This document shows positions 1 to 7,259 of a stretch of 64,000 nucleotides of DNA, one piece after another (the first letter of the stretch is position 1; every line of letters begins with the position of its first letter). Under the pieces are notes generated by a model that had not been told where the DNA came from, ran no database searches, and saw nothing but the letters and a program-made list of their open reading frames with translations. The stretch is from VRUE01 sp963707965 (GTDB lineage Bacteria > Actinomycetota > Thermoleophilia > Solirubrobacterales > 70-9): contig CAVPRR010000006.1 in assembly GCA_963707965.1 (NCBI GenBank), forward strand, positions 310,001-374,000, given 5' to 3'. The translations under genes were made by a program, and so were the position numbers.

Positions 1-1
1 G

Positions 2-178
2 ATTCGTTGCGCCGACCGCGGCCTGGGCCACGCGTGCAACAGGGCGTTGGAGACCGTCAACGCCCGCTACGTGCTCTTCCTCAATCCTCGGCTCGGGACC
101 TGCGCGGGCAGCCTCGACACCTTGGTCTCCGCCCTCGACAGCCGCCCCGAGGTGGCGGCGGCCGGGGTGCGCCAACAT
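2..178 (+). pseudogene. Truncated family 2 glycosyltransferase (3' cut off, 5' outside window)
   Basis: Reading from base 2, the translation matches the central part of GT-A family 2 glycosyltransferases: a G-x-x-HACNRAL stretch, then RYVLFLNP in the usual place of LLFLNPD, then a helix ending in RPEVAAAGVR. These enzymes move a sugar from a nucleotide-sugar donor. Similarity stops at about base 175, where sequence shared with two other loci in the window begins. The frame stays open across the junction into the coiled-coil gene at 242. The acidic residue after FLNP, normally Asp, is Arg here. The catalytic C-terminal part is missing, so the gene is probably broken. The 5' part lies outside the window. 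Confidence 0.6.
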
Positions 179-241
179 TTTCCAGTCTTGTCACATTCAG
201 CGCGCCACAGACAACACGTATCGGCCTATCCTGGGATCATC
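178..241 (+). promoter_or_regulatory. Conserved upstream block of coiled-coil cassette, copy 1
   Basis: About 60 bp directly before the start codon at 242 are shared with the block before the gene at 8948. Bases 192-219 here are identical to 8898-8925. No Shine-Dalgarno sequence is visible. A TATCCT box lies 9 nt before the ATG, so the transcript may be leaderless. The block is probably the promoter carried with the gene. Confidence 0.5.
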
Positions 242-511
242 ATGGAGGCGATGAGTGACAAATGGTCGAGCGAGCGGCTGGATGACCTCAACCGTCGAGT
301 CGAGAACGGCTTCAACCGCCTCGACGCCGACCTGAGGGACATCCGAGGCGAGGTGGGCGAACTGCGGGGCGAAATGAACTCCCGCTTCGAGCACGTGGAT
401 GCACGCTTCGAACACATGGATGCTCGTTTCGATGCCCTTCAGCGCACCATGCTCCAGCTGGGTGGCGGCGCGATTGCCGCCCTCATCGGCCTGATCGCCA
501 CCCAGCTGTAG
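242..511 (+). CDS. Coiled-coil protein with C-terminal membrane tail, copy 1
   Basis: 89 aa. The N-terminal half is a charged amphipathic helix. It is followed by heptads of the form RFEHVDA, RFEHMDA and RFDALQR, then a short hydrophobic segment (LGGGAIAALIGLIATQL) that ends the protein. The architecture suggests a tail-anchored oligomeric protein, and no function is known to me. Paralogues are at 8948-9301 and 10722-11090. ATG at 242 was chosen because the similarity to the paralogues and their shared upstream block meet there; ATG at 251 is possible. The open frame continues upstream into glycosyltransferase remnant sequence, which looks accidental. This copy has the fewest heptads of the three. 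Confidence 0.7.
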   Translation: MEAMSDKWSSERLDDLNRRVENGFNRLDADLRDIRGEVGELRGEMNSRFEHVDARFEHMDARFDALQRTMLQLGGGAIAALIGLIATQL

Positions 512-749
512 CGTGACCCAGGGCCAAGGCGCCCGCGGATCGGCCCGGGCCTGCGGCTGCGTCAACCGTCCTCGCGGTGGGTCAAGGTGAGCGGTCGAGG
601 GCGCCGCGCCGTGACACCCAGGGCACGTCGGGCCGTACGGAGACTCCAGGGGCGACCGCTGTCGAGTCCCAATTTGACTGCGCACTTCGCTCTACGCGGA
701 GCACGACGCGTCTATCGCGATCGAGACGCTCGAGGTCTTGGCTGGCTCG
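512..749. other. Region with no recognised gene
   Basis: The open frames here have no family signature and I see no promoter or hairpin. It lies between the first coiled-coil gene and gene remnants, and is probably decayed DNA. Confidence 0.4.
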
Positions 750-986
750 CTACCCAAGCAAAAGCTGAGGCTGGTCTTTCTTGCCTCGGCGATGGCCGTC
801 TTCGTTGAAAACGCACTGCAGCACGCCAAGGGAAGCCCGGCTGCGCCGTGGGTCTGTTGCGCGATGCAACCGGGCAGCCGCGACGTGAAGCTGGCGGTCC
901 TCGATCTCGGGACGAGCGTCTCGCACAGCTCGCATCCGGTTCTTTGCGTGTCGGCTGAACTGCACATTGGGGTAAGTGCTGGCCAT
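750..986 (-). pseudogene. Possible DUF4258-like remnant
   Basis: From an ATG at 986 the minus strand reads MASTYPNVQFSRHAKNRMRA, which resembles the start of DUF4258 proteins (I/V-x-F-S/T-R-H-A-x-x-R-M). The rest of the 78-aa frame does not continue the family pattern. It overlaps an integrase remnant on the other strand. The similarity is short and could be chance. Confidence 0.2.
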
Positions 987-1103
987 GCCAACCTCGGTAC
1001 GACCAGCATCTACCTGCAGGGCATCGACACTGAGGAGATCATCGCGGCTGTCCATGCGAGACGAGCGCCGATGATGCCGGCCAGCGCCGGCTTGCAGCTC
1101 TAG
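965..1103 (+). pseudogene. Tyrosine recombinase C-terminal remnant
   Basis: The frame contains GHANLGTTSIYLQGID followed by EEIIAAVHARRAPMMPA. This matches the end of tyrosine-type phage/transposon integrases, where the LGH motif precedes the catalytic tyrosine (Y in SIYLQG). Sequence before GHANLG does not match, so the catalytic domain is gone. A second remnant with almost the same ending lies on the minus strand at 2457-2650. Confidence 0.65.
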
Positions 1104-1200
1104 CCACCTGGCGCGGCGAAGCGGGAGCGGCCGGCGGGCAAGGACCCGGTCGAATCGCCTTTCAGCATACGCCCCAGACGTGCCTATGCCGCAGCCATGC

Positions 1201-1206
1201 TACGCT
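1201..1206 (+). promoter_or_regulatory. Likely -10 box of vapBC
   Basis: TACGCT lies 7 nt before the antitoxin ATG at 1214. This is the spacing of leaderless actinobacterial promoters. No Shine-Dalgarno sequence is present between the box and the start. Autoregulation by the antitoxin is expected for the family. Confidence 0.45.
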
Positions 1207-1213
1207 GTCGCAC

Positions 1214-1456
1214 ATGGAGATCGGGGTACGCGACCTGCGCAACCGGACCGCCCGCGTGATCGACGCCGTCAAGGCAGGCGAGCGGGTCGTCCTGACCGTC
1301 AACGGCGAGCCGGCCGCCGACATCGTGCCCCACGGCGAGCGGGCTCGCTGGCTCCCCGGCTCCCAGCTGCGTGAGCAGCTGGGAGAGCGGGCCGCCGACC
1401 CCTCGCTGCGGGCCGAGCTCGACGCGCTCGCCGGCCAGACCCTCTCCGAGCTTTGA
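1214..1456 (+). CDS. vapB: Phd/YefM-type antitoxin (VapB)
   Basis: 80 aa. The N-terminus (GVRDLRNRTARVIDAVKAGE, then VLTVNGEPAADIVP) is the Phd/YefM DNA-binding fold. The C-terminal part, rich in Glu, Leu and Ala, would wrap the toxin. It should bind and neutralise the PIN toxin encoded next and repress the shared promoter. Its stop overlaps the toxin start by 4 nt, indicating translational coupling. The pair lies in an accessory region with recombinase remnants. Confidence 0.9.
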   Translation: MEIGVRDLRNRTARVIDAVKAGERVVLTVNGEPAADIVPHGERARWLPGSQLREQLGERAADPSLRAELDALAGQTLSEL

Positions 1457-1860
1457 GCGAGCCGAGCGCCGGGCTGCTCGACACTTCGGTCTTCATCGCC
1501 CGCGAGGACGGGCGGGCGCTCGGCGAGCTGCCCGACCGCGTCGCGGTCTCGGTGGTCACGATCGGCGAGCTCCAGCTCGGCGTGCTGAACGCGGCCGATG
1601 ACGCCACCCGTGCCCGCCGCGCTGACACGCTGGCGCTGGCCAGGGCGGCCGACCCGATCCCGATCTCAGAGGCGGTGATGGTCAGCTGGGCGCGGCTCGT
1701 CGCCGACTGCCGCAGTGCCGGCGTCCACCGCACCGTCAAGCTCACCGACGCCCTGATCGCCGCGACCGCGATCGAGCACGGGCTCCCGGTCGTCACCCAG
1801 GACAGCGATTACGAGAAGATCGCCAGGGCGCACCCGGCCCTGCGGGTCGTGGCCGTTTAG
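1453..1860 (+). CDS. vapC: PIN-domain toxin (VapC ribonuclease)
   Basis: 135 aa, the usual VapC length. PIN-domain acidic residues are all visible: D10 in LLDTSVFIA, E39 in IGELQLGV, D99 in TDALIAATA, and D117 in TQDSDYEKIA. The family are magnesium-dependent endoribonucleases that cut tRNA or rRNA when freed from antitoxin. The TTG start at 1453 overlaps the antitoxin stop (TTGA). The catalytic set is complete, so the toxin is probably functional. Confidence 0.92.
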   Translation: MSEPSAGLLDTSVFIAREDGRALGELPDRVAVSVVTIGELQLGVLNAADDATRARRADTLALARAADPIPISEAVMVSWARLVADCRSAGVHRTVKLTDALIAATAIEHGLPVVTQDSDYEKIARAHPALRVVAV

Positions 1861-1936
1861 GGCTCCGGCTGGGAGCTCGCTGCAGCTGTCCCAATATCTC
1901 GATTCGCGTCCGTCGAAGCCCTACTATTGGGAGGCG

Positions 1937-2182
1937 ATGGCAGTCAACGAGGACATCCTTATGGCTTTTCACGAGGCCCTGCATTCCTCAGAGCCCGTGA
2001 TGCGGATGCGCGATTTCGTCCGCTCCGAGTTGGAGCACAACGTGCCCCGGCGAGAGGTTTTGGGCCAGCTCGAGTCGCTTCGCATCGAGCTGCGAGGCAG
2101 CGAGCGCGGGGACGAGGAGGACGTCGTGCTCGACGTCATGGCCTTCGTCAGCGGCTGGTCCAGCCCCCACATGCAGTTCTGA
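1937..2182 (+). CDS. Small conserved-looking protein of unknown function
   Basis: 81 aa, acidic and mostly helical. The C-terminus, EEDVVLDVMAFVSGWSSPHM, resembles a small actinobacterial family I remember only as hypothetical. Start ATG at 1937 has GGGAGG 4 nt upstream, and a TACTAT box lies at 1922-1927, so expression signals support a real gene. There are no signal peptide or membrane segments. Function unknown. Confidence 0.6.
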   Translation: MAVNEDILMAFHEALHSSEPVMRMRDFVRSELEHNVPRREVLGQLESLRIELRGSERGDEEDVVLDVMAFVSGWSSPHMQF

Positions 2183-2456
2183 GAGGCGCTGACCAAGGGA
2201 CGGAGACCGGCCTGTCGAGCCGGGGAATGGCATCCTCCCGGTAGGCGTAGCGCCAGGGGAGCGGCCGGTCAGCCAAGGCCGACGTTGGCCCATCCCGAGT
2301 TCCACCGTTTAGTTGGTCCGCTCCAGCACAACAGTCGCGAACGGTTATCCGGCCCCGCACTCGAATCTTCGGGTCGGAGTGCTCCTTTATCTTTGGGTCG
2401 GAGTGCTCCTTTCGCGTGAGACGGGTGCTGCCGACGGCCAGTGGCCAGCGCGTCGT
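2183..2456. other. Non-coding stretch
   Basis: No convincing gene is seen on either strand. It holds a two-copy 18-bp direct repeat (2371-2412) and runs into the integrase remnant on the minus strand. Confidence 0.4.
2371..2412. repeat. Two-copy 18-bp direct repeat
   Basis: GGGTCGGAGTGCTCCTTT occurs at 2371-2388 and 2395-2412, a period of 24 bp. It lies in non-coding DNA near the integrase remnant. Confidence 0.8.
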
Positions 2457-2650
2457 CTACGAGCCCAGCGCAATGGCCGCAGGTATCACCGGGGCACGCC
2501 GTCCGTGGACGACGTCGACGATCTCACCGCTGTCGATCCCTTGCAGGTAGACCGAGGTGATCCCGAGGTCGGCATGCCCGAGTTGGCGCTGGATCACATT
2601 CAATGGGACGCCCTCTCGCGCCATTTCAACGGGCGTGGGCGTGGCGCAGC
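2457..2650 (-). pseudogene. Tyrosine recombinase C-terminal remnant (second copy)
   Basis: The minus strand reads EMAREGVPLNVIQRQLGHAD, then LGITSVYLQGIDSGEIVDVV, then HGRRAPVIPA. This is the C-terminal end of a tyrosine recombinase with the LGH motif and candidate catalytic Tyr in SVYLQG. Upstream of EMAREG the similarity is lost and the catalytic Arg/Lys/His region is missing. It is near-identical in plan to the remnant at 965-1103 but in opposite orientation, so the two may bracket an inserted segment of about 1.5 kb carrying VapBC. Confidence 0.7.
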
Positions 2651-2679
2651 TGGACAACCTTCCTCGTTGGGTCAGCCCG

Positions 2680-2775
2680 GATAACCCGCCTGGCTGGTAC
2701 TTGAATCCGGCCACCAACGAACCTGCGTACTGGTCTGAGATCGGCTGGCGGACGAAGGAGCCGAGCCCGACCTAG
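2680..2775 (+). pseudogene. DUF2510-like C-terminal fragment
   Basis: The plus strand reads DNPPGWYLNPATNEPAYWSE then IGWRTKEPSPT and stops at 2775. The PPGWY...YW...GW pattern is that of the DUF2510 domain of actinobacterial membrane proteins. Only the last 30 or so residues remain. It directly abuts the recombinase remnant on the other strand, marking a recombination junction. Confidence 0.4.
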
Positions 2776-2790
2776 CCCCAAGACCTAGCC

Positions 2791-2847
2791 CGGATCGTTC
2801 ATAAGAGACCAGGTCACCCAGGACGCGGTTTCTTCATGAACGATCGG
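2791..2847. repeat. Imperfect inverted repeat (hairpin)
   Basis: Arms of about 20 bp pair across a 16-nt loop. GATCGTTCAT at 2793-2802 is perfectly matched by ATGAACGATC at 2836-2845, with pairing continuing inward through AAGAGACC and GGTTTCTT. No T-run follows, so it is either a miniature mobile element or a hairpin terminator for the fragment ending at 2775. Confidence 0.6.
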
Positions 2848-3087
2848 AGTTTGCGCGAGGCTCGGGCATTTACCGCTCGGAGTCGGCGCGCTCCCAAATC
2901 GCGGGTTGCGAGCGCGTCGGCCGACCCCGCCGCGCTCCTGCAAAGGACGAAACGCGAAAGCACCAGCGTCGGCGCGCCGGGGCTCCCGCTTTGCGCGGCG
3001 GGCTCGCGGCGGTTCGGGAATGTCGGTTGACGGGCCCCCGGCCGCTCGGTTAGGTTCAGGCCCACCCGAGCCAGGAGGATCTTCGCC
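2848..3087. other. Intergenic region
   Basis: No gene is recognised. The last bases contain the Shine-Dalgarno sequence AGGAGG for the gene starting at 3088. Confidence 0.4.
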
Positions 3088-3363
3088 GTGAGCATCCTTA
3101 TCCGCTTCGCTCCCGCGTCTTTGACCGCCCAGCAATACGACGAGTCTGTCCGAAGGCTTGAAGGGGCCGGCGACTGGCCTCCCGACGGGCTCGACTACCA
3201 CGTCTGCTTCGGCTCGGACGGCAACCTCCGGGTCAGCGAGATCTGGGACTCGCAGGAGCAGCTCGACTCGTTTGGCGAACGCCTCATGCCAGTGCTGGCC
3301 GAGGTGGGGATAGAGCCGGGCGAGCCGGAGCTGATGGAGATTCACAACATCGTCAGGCGCTAG
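3088..3363 (+). CDS. Small dimeric alpha-beta-barrel-like protein
   Basis: 91 aa. The pattern YHVCFGSDGNLRVSEIWDSQ then EQLDSFGERLMPVLAEVGIE is that of small actinobacterial proteins of the dimeric alpha/beta-barrel (ABM-like) type: substrate unknown, usually stand-alone. GTG at 3088 was chosen because AGGAGGATC lies about 8 nt upstream. No partner gene is adjacent. Function cannot be stated beyond the fold. Confidence 0.7.
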   Translation: MSILIRFAPASLTAQQYDESVRRLEGAGDWPPDGLDYHVCFGSDGNLRVSEIWDSQEQLDSFGERLMPVLAEVGIEPGEPELMEIHNIVRR

Positions 3364-3669
3364 CCTGACGTCTCGCTGGGCGTCGTCAGCGGCAAGCAAC
3401 GTCGGCGAAGTCTCCTCGCGTGGGCTCCTGGGGTCAGTCGAGGTCCCAGCCGAAGTAGACCTCGAGACCGGGCCAAGCCGGCGTCAGGACCAAAGGGCTG
3501 CCACAGGCACGGCCCATAGGCAGCCTGGCGATCTGCCTCTTCGCGACCGAGCAGGGAGTGCCTGGCCTCGCCCCCGACCCTCCGCCGAGGGTGTTCAACA
3601 GTCCGCCGCCGGTGCCGCGCGGGATGAGGACTCGGGGTTGACTACTGCTCCAGCCGGCACGCGAAGACG
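3364..3669. other. Intergenic region without recognised features
   Basis: A 79-codon minus-strand frame exists but has no family signature or ribosome-binding site. I see nothing else that can be supported. Confidence 0.4.
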
Positions 3670-4788
3670 TCAACGCTCCCGCGCCTCAGGCCGCGAGCCG
3701 ATCGCGGAGGCGACCTCGTCGCGCAGGCGTTTGCTGGCGTGGTAACGGGTGTTCCGTCCTCGGCCCCTCTGCTCGACCAGTCCGCCGTCGAGCAGGCGTC
3801 GGAAGTCGGCGCTTGCTGTCGCTGCGGAAACCCCCGCCTCCGTCCTGTAGCTCATCCGGTCGGCGCCGCCGATCAGGCTCTGCTCGAGCGCGATGACGAG
3901 GCGTTCCGGCCAGCCGCGATGTTCGGCCAGCTGCTCGAGGTGGCTCCAGCGGGCACCGGCCTCCTCGATCTGCTTCAGCCGCCGCCGCGCCTGCGCGAGA
4001 TGGGCGTCGACGCAGAGCGAGACCCAGGGCGAAGCGTCGCGTTCGGGCTGATAGCTCCCGCCCTGCACTTTCCGCAGCGCCGCGTAGTAGGCGGGCGTGT
4101 GCTCTCCGAGGTACTCCTCGATCGAGGAGAACTCCGGCGACACCAGCCCCTCCCGCGCGAGCACGAGCGACTGCACGATGCGCGCGAGGCGCCCGTTGCC
4201 GTCGCTGAACGGGTGGACGCAGACGACGTGCAGATGCGCCATCGCGGCCCGAACGACAACGTCGGCGTCGCGGTCGCCGTCCTGTAGCCACTCAACGACC
4301 TCTGCCATCAGGCCGGGAACCTGGCCGGCGTCGGGGCCTTCGTAGGCGAGAGCGCCGTCGCTTGCGGTGACTCCGATTGGCCCGGTGCGCCAGAGGCCCG
4401 GGCTTTTGTCTCGCTGGAACGAGCAGGTGTCGAAATGGAGGTCGAGGATGACGCGGTCGAGCCAGCGGAACGCCGGGTCCTCGGCCATCACCCCGACGTG
4501 GTCCATGGCGCGGGCGTAGCAGGCGACCGCCGTGCGGCTCTGGTCCCTGGGGTCCGCCGGCTCCTCGCCGCTGACGAGGGCGATCGCGTCCTCGGGCGGC
4601 ACCCGAAACCCCTCGATCGAGGTCGAGCTCTCGATTGAGCTGGCTCTGACCGCTCGACGCAACGCGCCCATCCACCGCACGGGTCGGCTGACCTCCTGGC
4701 CAAGAGTGCGGCGGAGCTCTTCGAGCTGATCGATCCGCGCTTGGAGCCGCCGCGAAATGGGGGGTGTCGCGATGAGCATGGGCGACAT
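3670..4788 (-). CDS. Fic-domain protein with C-terminal winged helix
   Basis: 372 aa. Fic proteins usually transfer AMP to hydroxyl groups of target proteins. The core motif HPFSDGNGR begins at H192. An inhibitory-helix motif SxxxEG (S55 to G60, STSIEG) lies in the N-terminal part, so activity should be self-restrained. Residues about 290-365 look like a winged helix (YRTEAGVSAATASADFRRLL, then RGRNTRYH), typical of Fic proteins that may bind their own promoter. A perfect-arm palindrome lies immediately upstream of the ATG at 4788, consistent with autoregulation. No separate antitoxin is adjacent. Confidence 0.93.
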   Translation of the reverse strand: MSPMLIATPPISRRLQARIDQLEELRRTLGQEVSRPVRWMGALRRAVRASSIESSTSIEGFRVPPEDAIALVSGEEPADPRDQSRTAVACYARAMDHVGVMAEDPAFRWLDRVILDLHFDTCSFQRDKSPGLWRTGPIGVTASDGALAYEGPDAGQVPGLMAEVVEWLQDGDRDADVVVRAAMAHLHVVCVHPFSDGNGRLARIVQSLVLAREGLVSPEFSSIEEYLGEHTPAYYAALRKVQGGSYQPERDASPWVSLCVDAHLAQARRRLKQIEEAGARWSHLEQLAEHRGWPERLVIALEQSLIGGADRMSYRTEAGVSAATASADFRRLLDGGLVEQRGRGRNTRYHASKRLRDEVASAIGSRPEARER

Positions 4789-4789
4789 C

Positions 4790-4817
4790 CTAGACGATTA
4801 GACGACTAAACGTCTAG
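4790..4817. promoter_or_regulatory. Palindromic operator of the fic gene
   Basis: CTAGACG at 4790-4796 is mirrored by CGTCTAG at 4811-4817, with an inner pair TTAG...CTAA. The palindrome ends one base before the fic start codon, so a bound protein would block both transcription start and translation. The winged helix of the Fic protein itself is the obvious candidate ligand; that is inference. Confidence 0.65.
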
Positions 4818-5107
4818 CCGTATTAAGTGTTGCCATCTCCCTTGCCCAGAGCACCTGGATCAGGGAGGACCCGCCTTGGAGAATTACCTCGTGGGTATTT
4901 GGAGGATTGCCTCGTAGGTAATGCCACATCGTCGTATGGGAAATAAGTCTGTGGCGCTGGAATCTCGGGATCTGCGGCGATCATCGGCGGCACTCTCGCG
5001 CAGGCCGCCGATCAGCTGCGCGACCAGGGCGCCCTCGAGGGCGCCCTCGCCCGGCCGCGCAGCTACGCCGATCCCGTAGCTCGCCTCACCGTTCTGGTCG
5101 CTGGTTC
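4818..5107. other. Intergenic region between fic and the phosphodiesterase gene
   Basis: No supported gene. It contains the 23-bp tandem repeat at 4876-4921. Confidence 0.4.
4876..4921. repeat. Imperfect 23-bp tandem repeat, two units
   Basis: Units start TTGGAGAATTACCTCGT (4876) and TTGGAGGATTGCCTCGT (4899) and are adjacent, 23 bp each with four mismatches. The location upstream of fic would suit a regulator-binding array, but no regulator can be assigned. Confidence 0.65.
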
Positions 5108-5965
5108 CTACTGGTAGAGCAGCCCGGTATCCACCGTCGTGTGGGAGGAGGATCCCATGACCGTATCCACTGTTCTGGACTCCGCCGGGCGCCGCCGTTC
5201 GCCACGGCGCTCCTCTTCCGCCACGACGAGGGTGGCCGCCGCACGAAGCTCGTGCGGGCGATCGGTGCCGATCGCATCGGGAGCGAACTCGAGGACCCGG
5301 CTCAGGAGCTCCGGGTGGTTCACTGTGCCGACATTGACGCTCAGTCCGGCGTCCCGAAGCACCCCGACCAACCGCTCGGAGAGCAGGAAGTGCTCGACCG
5401 CGATCCCGTCCACTCCGCTGCGGAGAGCCCAGGAAGCGAGCGCCTCGGGCGCGTAGTCGGCCCAGATCACGAGGCGGGACGGGATCCCGTTTGCGGAGGC
5501 GACAGCGCAGGCCTCGCCATGAAAGCTGATCACCTCGACTCGGTCGCGGATCGGCTCCCCCCGGAGCCGCTTGCAGAGCGCCTCGGCGGTGCGGCGGGCG
5601 AGGGCCGGGTCGGCGTGCGCCTTGACCTCGAGTTGGAGGCCGACCGCTTCCGGCACCAGGTCGATCAGCTCCTCGAGCAGGAGCGGGTGCTCCGCCGTCG
5701 GCTCTCCCGCGGCGTTGCGGATGAACGCCGATCGGATCTCCTCGGCGGTCCTCTGGCGCGCCCAGCCGTCAAGGGTGGTGCCGAGCGTGAGCAGCGGATC
5801 GTGCAGCAGGACCAGCCGATCGTCGGCGGTCAGGCACACATCGGTCTCGAGGCCCTCAACCGGGCCGGTCAGGGTGTGGCGAAGGGCGGCCGCCGAGGAG
5901 TCCGGACCGTAGTGACGGCCGAGCCGGTGCGCGTATAGCGGGGGCAGTGCCGAGGCCATCTCCAC
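5108..5965 (-). CDS. Glycerophosphodiester phosphodiesterase family protein
   Basis: 285 aa. GDPD enzymes hydrolyse glycerophosphodiesters to glycerol-3-phosphate and an alcohol. Visible motifs are the N-terminal AHRLGR (usually HRG), the metal-binding GLETDVCLTADDRLVLLHDP, LQLEVK in the barrel, and the C-terminal VNVGTVNHPE near GTDRP. The HRG motif is altered to HRLGR, but the ExD and HDP residues are in place. There is no signal peptide, so it is cytoplasmic. The start with MEMASALPP at 5965 is the longest; a few residues could be excess. Confidence 0.85.
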   Translation of the reverse strand: MEMASALPPLYAHRLGRHYGPDSSAAALRHTLTGPVEGLETDVCLTADDRLVLLHDPLLTLGTTLDGWARQRTAEEIRSAFIRNAAGEPTAEHPLLLEELIDLVPEAVGLQLEVKAHADPALARRTAEALCKRLRGEPIRDRVEVISFHGEACAVASANGIPSRLVIWADYAPEALASWALRSGVDGIAVEHFLLSERLVGVLRDAGLSVNVGTVNHPELLSRVLEFAPDAIGTDRPHELRAAATLVVAEEERRGERRRPAESRTVDTVMGSSSHTTVDTGLLYQ

Positions 5966-6069
5966 TCACCCGAATCGGACCACGAAATCCCTCCGGAGTT
6001 GTTAAGGCCCTGGAAAACAGATGTTTTGCTCGCGTGAATGAACCGCCGAGCGCGCCCGTGGGCTCGCGA

Positions 6070-6900
6070 TCAGTCGAGCAAGCCGGTGCGGAGTGCCCCG
6101 AGCACACGCGGATGGCTGTCGATCACCGGAGTGTCGATCAGCTCGAAGCCCTCGAAGCCTGCATGGCGAGCCATCGCATCCAAGCCTGCGGGGGTGAAGC
6201 CCCAGTACACGAAATCATCACGGGCATAGACCTCTCCCGGCGCAGGGATGTGAACCGCCGCGGAATCGATTGTCCGATCCGCAGCCCCGTGGGTCTCGAG
6301 CAGCACCCGTCCGCCGGCCGCGAGGCGCCGTCGAATGACCTTCAGCAGCCCCAGCGGGTTCTCCACCCGGTGCAGGATCCCGAAGCAGAGGATGAAGTCG
6401 AACGTCTCCCCGAGCTCGTCCAGATCGAATGCGTCGATGCGTTGGTAGTCGACCTCGGAGTCGAGCAGCTCGCGGATCGCGGCGAACCCCTCGCCTCCCT
6501 GCAACTCGACACCCCAGCGCGAGCTGACCCACTCCCTGTACTGCTCGTTGTCGATTGCAACGACCCGCCCCGCCCCGCGCGCCTCGGCGAGGAATGCGTA
6601 GAAGCCGTCGAAGGTACCGATGTCGAGCACGCTCATGCCGCCAAAATCCTCGGGCAAGGCGGGGACCCGGTAGCGATGATCACGAGCGACGCCGTGGGTG
6701 TAGAGGTCCCTGGAGCGATCGAGCGAGAACGTGTGGAACCAGAGTGGCACCCGATCGAGGACGGCTGCGGCCGTCTCCGGATCCGTCTCGATCTGGATCA
6801 GATCGGCGACCTGACGCTCCGCGGCAGTTGGTGCGGGAGGGGCTTCCTGGGGCGTCAGGCTCTCGTCTGCACCGGTCAGGCTCTCGATGGCGCTGTCCAA
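6070..6900 (-). CDS. SAM-dependent methyltransferase, CmoB-like (DUF1698 type)
   Basis: At least 276 aa. The Rossmann motif I is MSVLDIGTFDGFYAF, the acidic motif II is VVAIDNE, and the motif IV region is FDFILCFGILHRVENPLGLL. The N-terminal VPLWFHTFSLD and the overall plan resemble CmoB/DUF1698 tRNA-wobble-uridine methyltransferases, but in Actinobacteria similar proteins act on other substrates, so the substrate is open. The TTG start at 6900 has no good ribosome-binding site. An in-frame ATC at 6954, 5 nt after AGAGGAG, is better placed and would add 18 residues. An in-frame stop lies 33 nt before that ATC with no ATG, GTG or TTG between. Confidence 0.8.
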   Translation of the reverse strand: MDSAIESLTGADESLTPQEAPPAPTAAERQVADLIQIETDPETAAAVLDRVPLWFHTFSLDRSRDLYTHGVARDHRYRVPALPEDFGGMSVLDIGTFDGFYAFLAEARGAGRVVAIDNEQYREWVSSRWGVELQGGEGFAAIRELLDSEVDYQRIDAFDLDELGETFDFILCFGILHRVENPLGLLKVIRRRLAAGGRVLLETHGAADRTIDSAAVHIPAPGEVYARDDFVYWGFTPAGLDAMARHAGFEGFELIDTPVIDSHPRVLGALRTGLLD

Positions 6901-6951
6901 TTCCTGTGGCGCGGAGTCCCGTTGCTGGGACGTGAGATTCTCGCTTGGCGT

Positions 6952-6966
6952 GATCTTGTCTCCTCT
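6952..6966 (-). promoter_or_regulatory. Strong Shine-Dalgarno before an in-frame ATC codon
   Basis: The minus strand reads AGAGGAG, five bases, then ATC in frame with the methyltransferase. This spacing is ideal for initiation. It suggests a non-canonical ATC start, or a start codon lost by mutation. Confidence 0.5.
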
Positions 6967-7231
6967 GGTCGGTTGCCTACGAGACTATCGGTGCGTCCCG
7001 TTGAGGCAACTCGCTTCTCCTGCGGACGACCACCGGCAGCGCCACGTCCCGCGGAGCCACTTGCGCTTTGCGCGGAGGGTGGGGTTTGGGTTGCCCGAGG
7101 CCGAGGGGTAATTCGACCATCGACTACCCCTTGGTCCTGCTTCTGGTTGTCGGGGCGGCGACCGAGGCGATTCGCGTCTAGGACGGTGCTCACGGCCATA
7201 GTCGATGAAGGGGCGAGGGGCCTGCTAATAT
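6967..7231. other. Intergenic region between divergent genes
   Basis: No gene recognised. It should contain the promoters of the methyltransferase (minus) and the toxin-antitoxin pair (plus), with CTAATATTG and CATAACGATTAGGC just before the latter. Confidence 0.4.
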
Positions 7232-7253
7232 TGTCTGACATAACGATTAGGCT
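7232..7253 (+). promoter_or_regulatory. Likely promoter/operator of the 7260 toxin-antitoxin pair
   Basis: A small palindrome TGTCTGACA (7232-7240) is followed by TAGGCT (7248-7253), which lies 6 nt before the GTG start. This resembles a leaderless, autoregulated toxin-antitoxin promoter. Confidence 0.35.
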
Positions 7254-7259
7254 TCCCGC

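Noticed and set aside
2785..3399. 204-codon minus-strand frame over the small barrel-protein gene
   Set aside because: It is the shadow of 3088-3363, which has a good ribosome-binding site and family-like sequence.
3434..3673. 79-codon minus-strand frame downstream of fic
   Set aside because: No ribosome-binding site, no recognisable composition or motif, and no conservation that I can recall.
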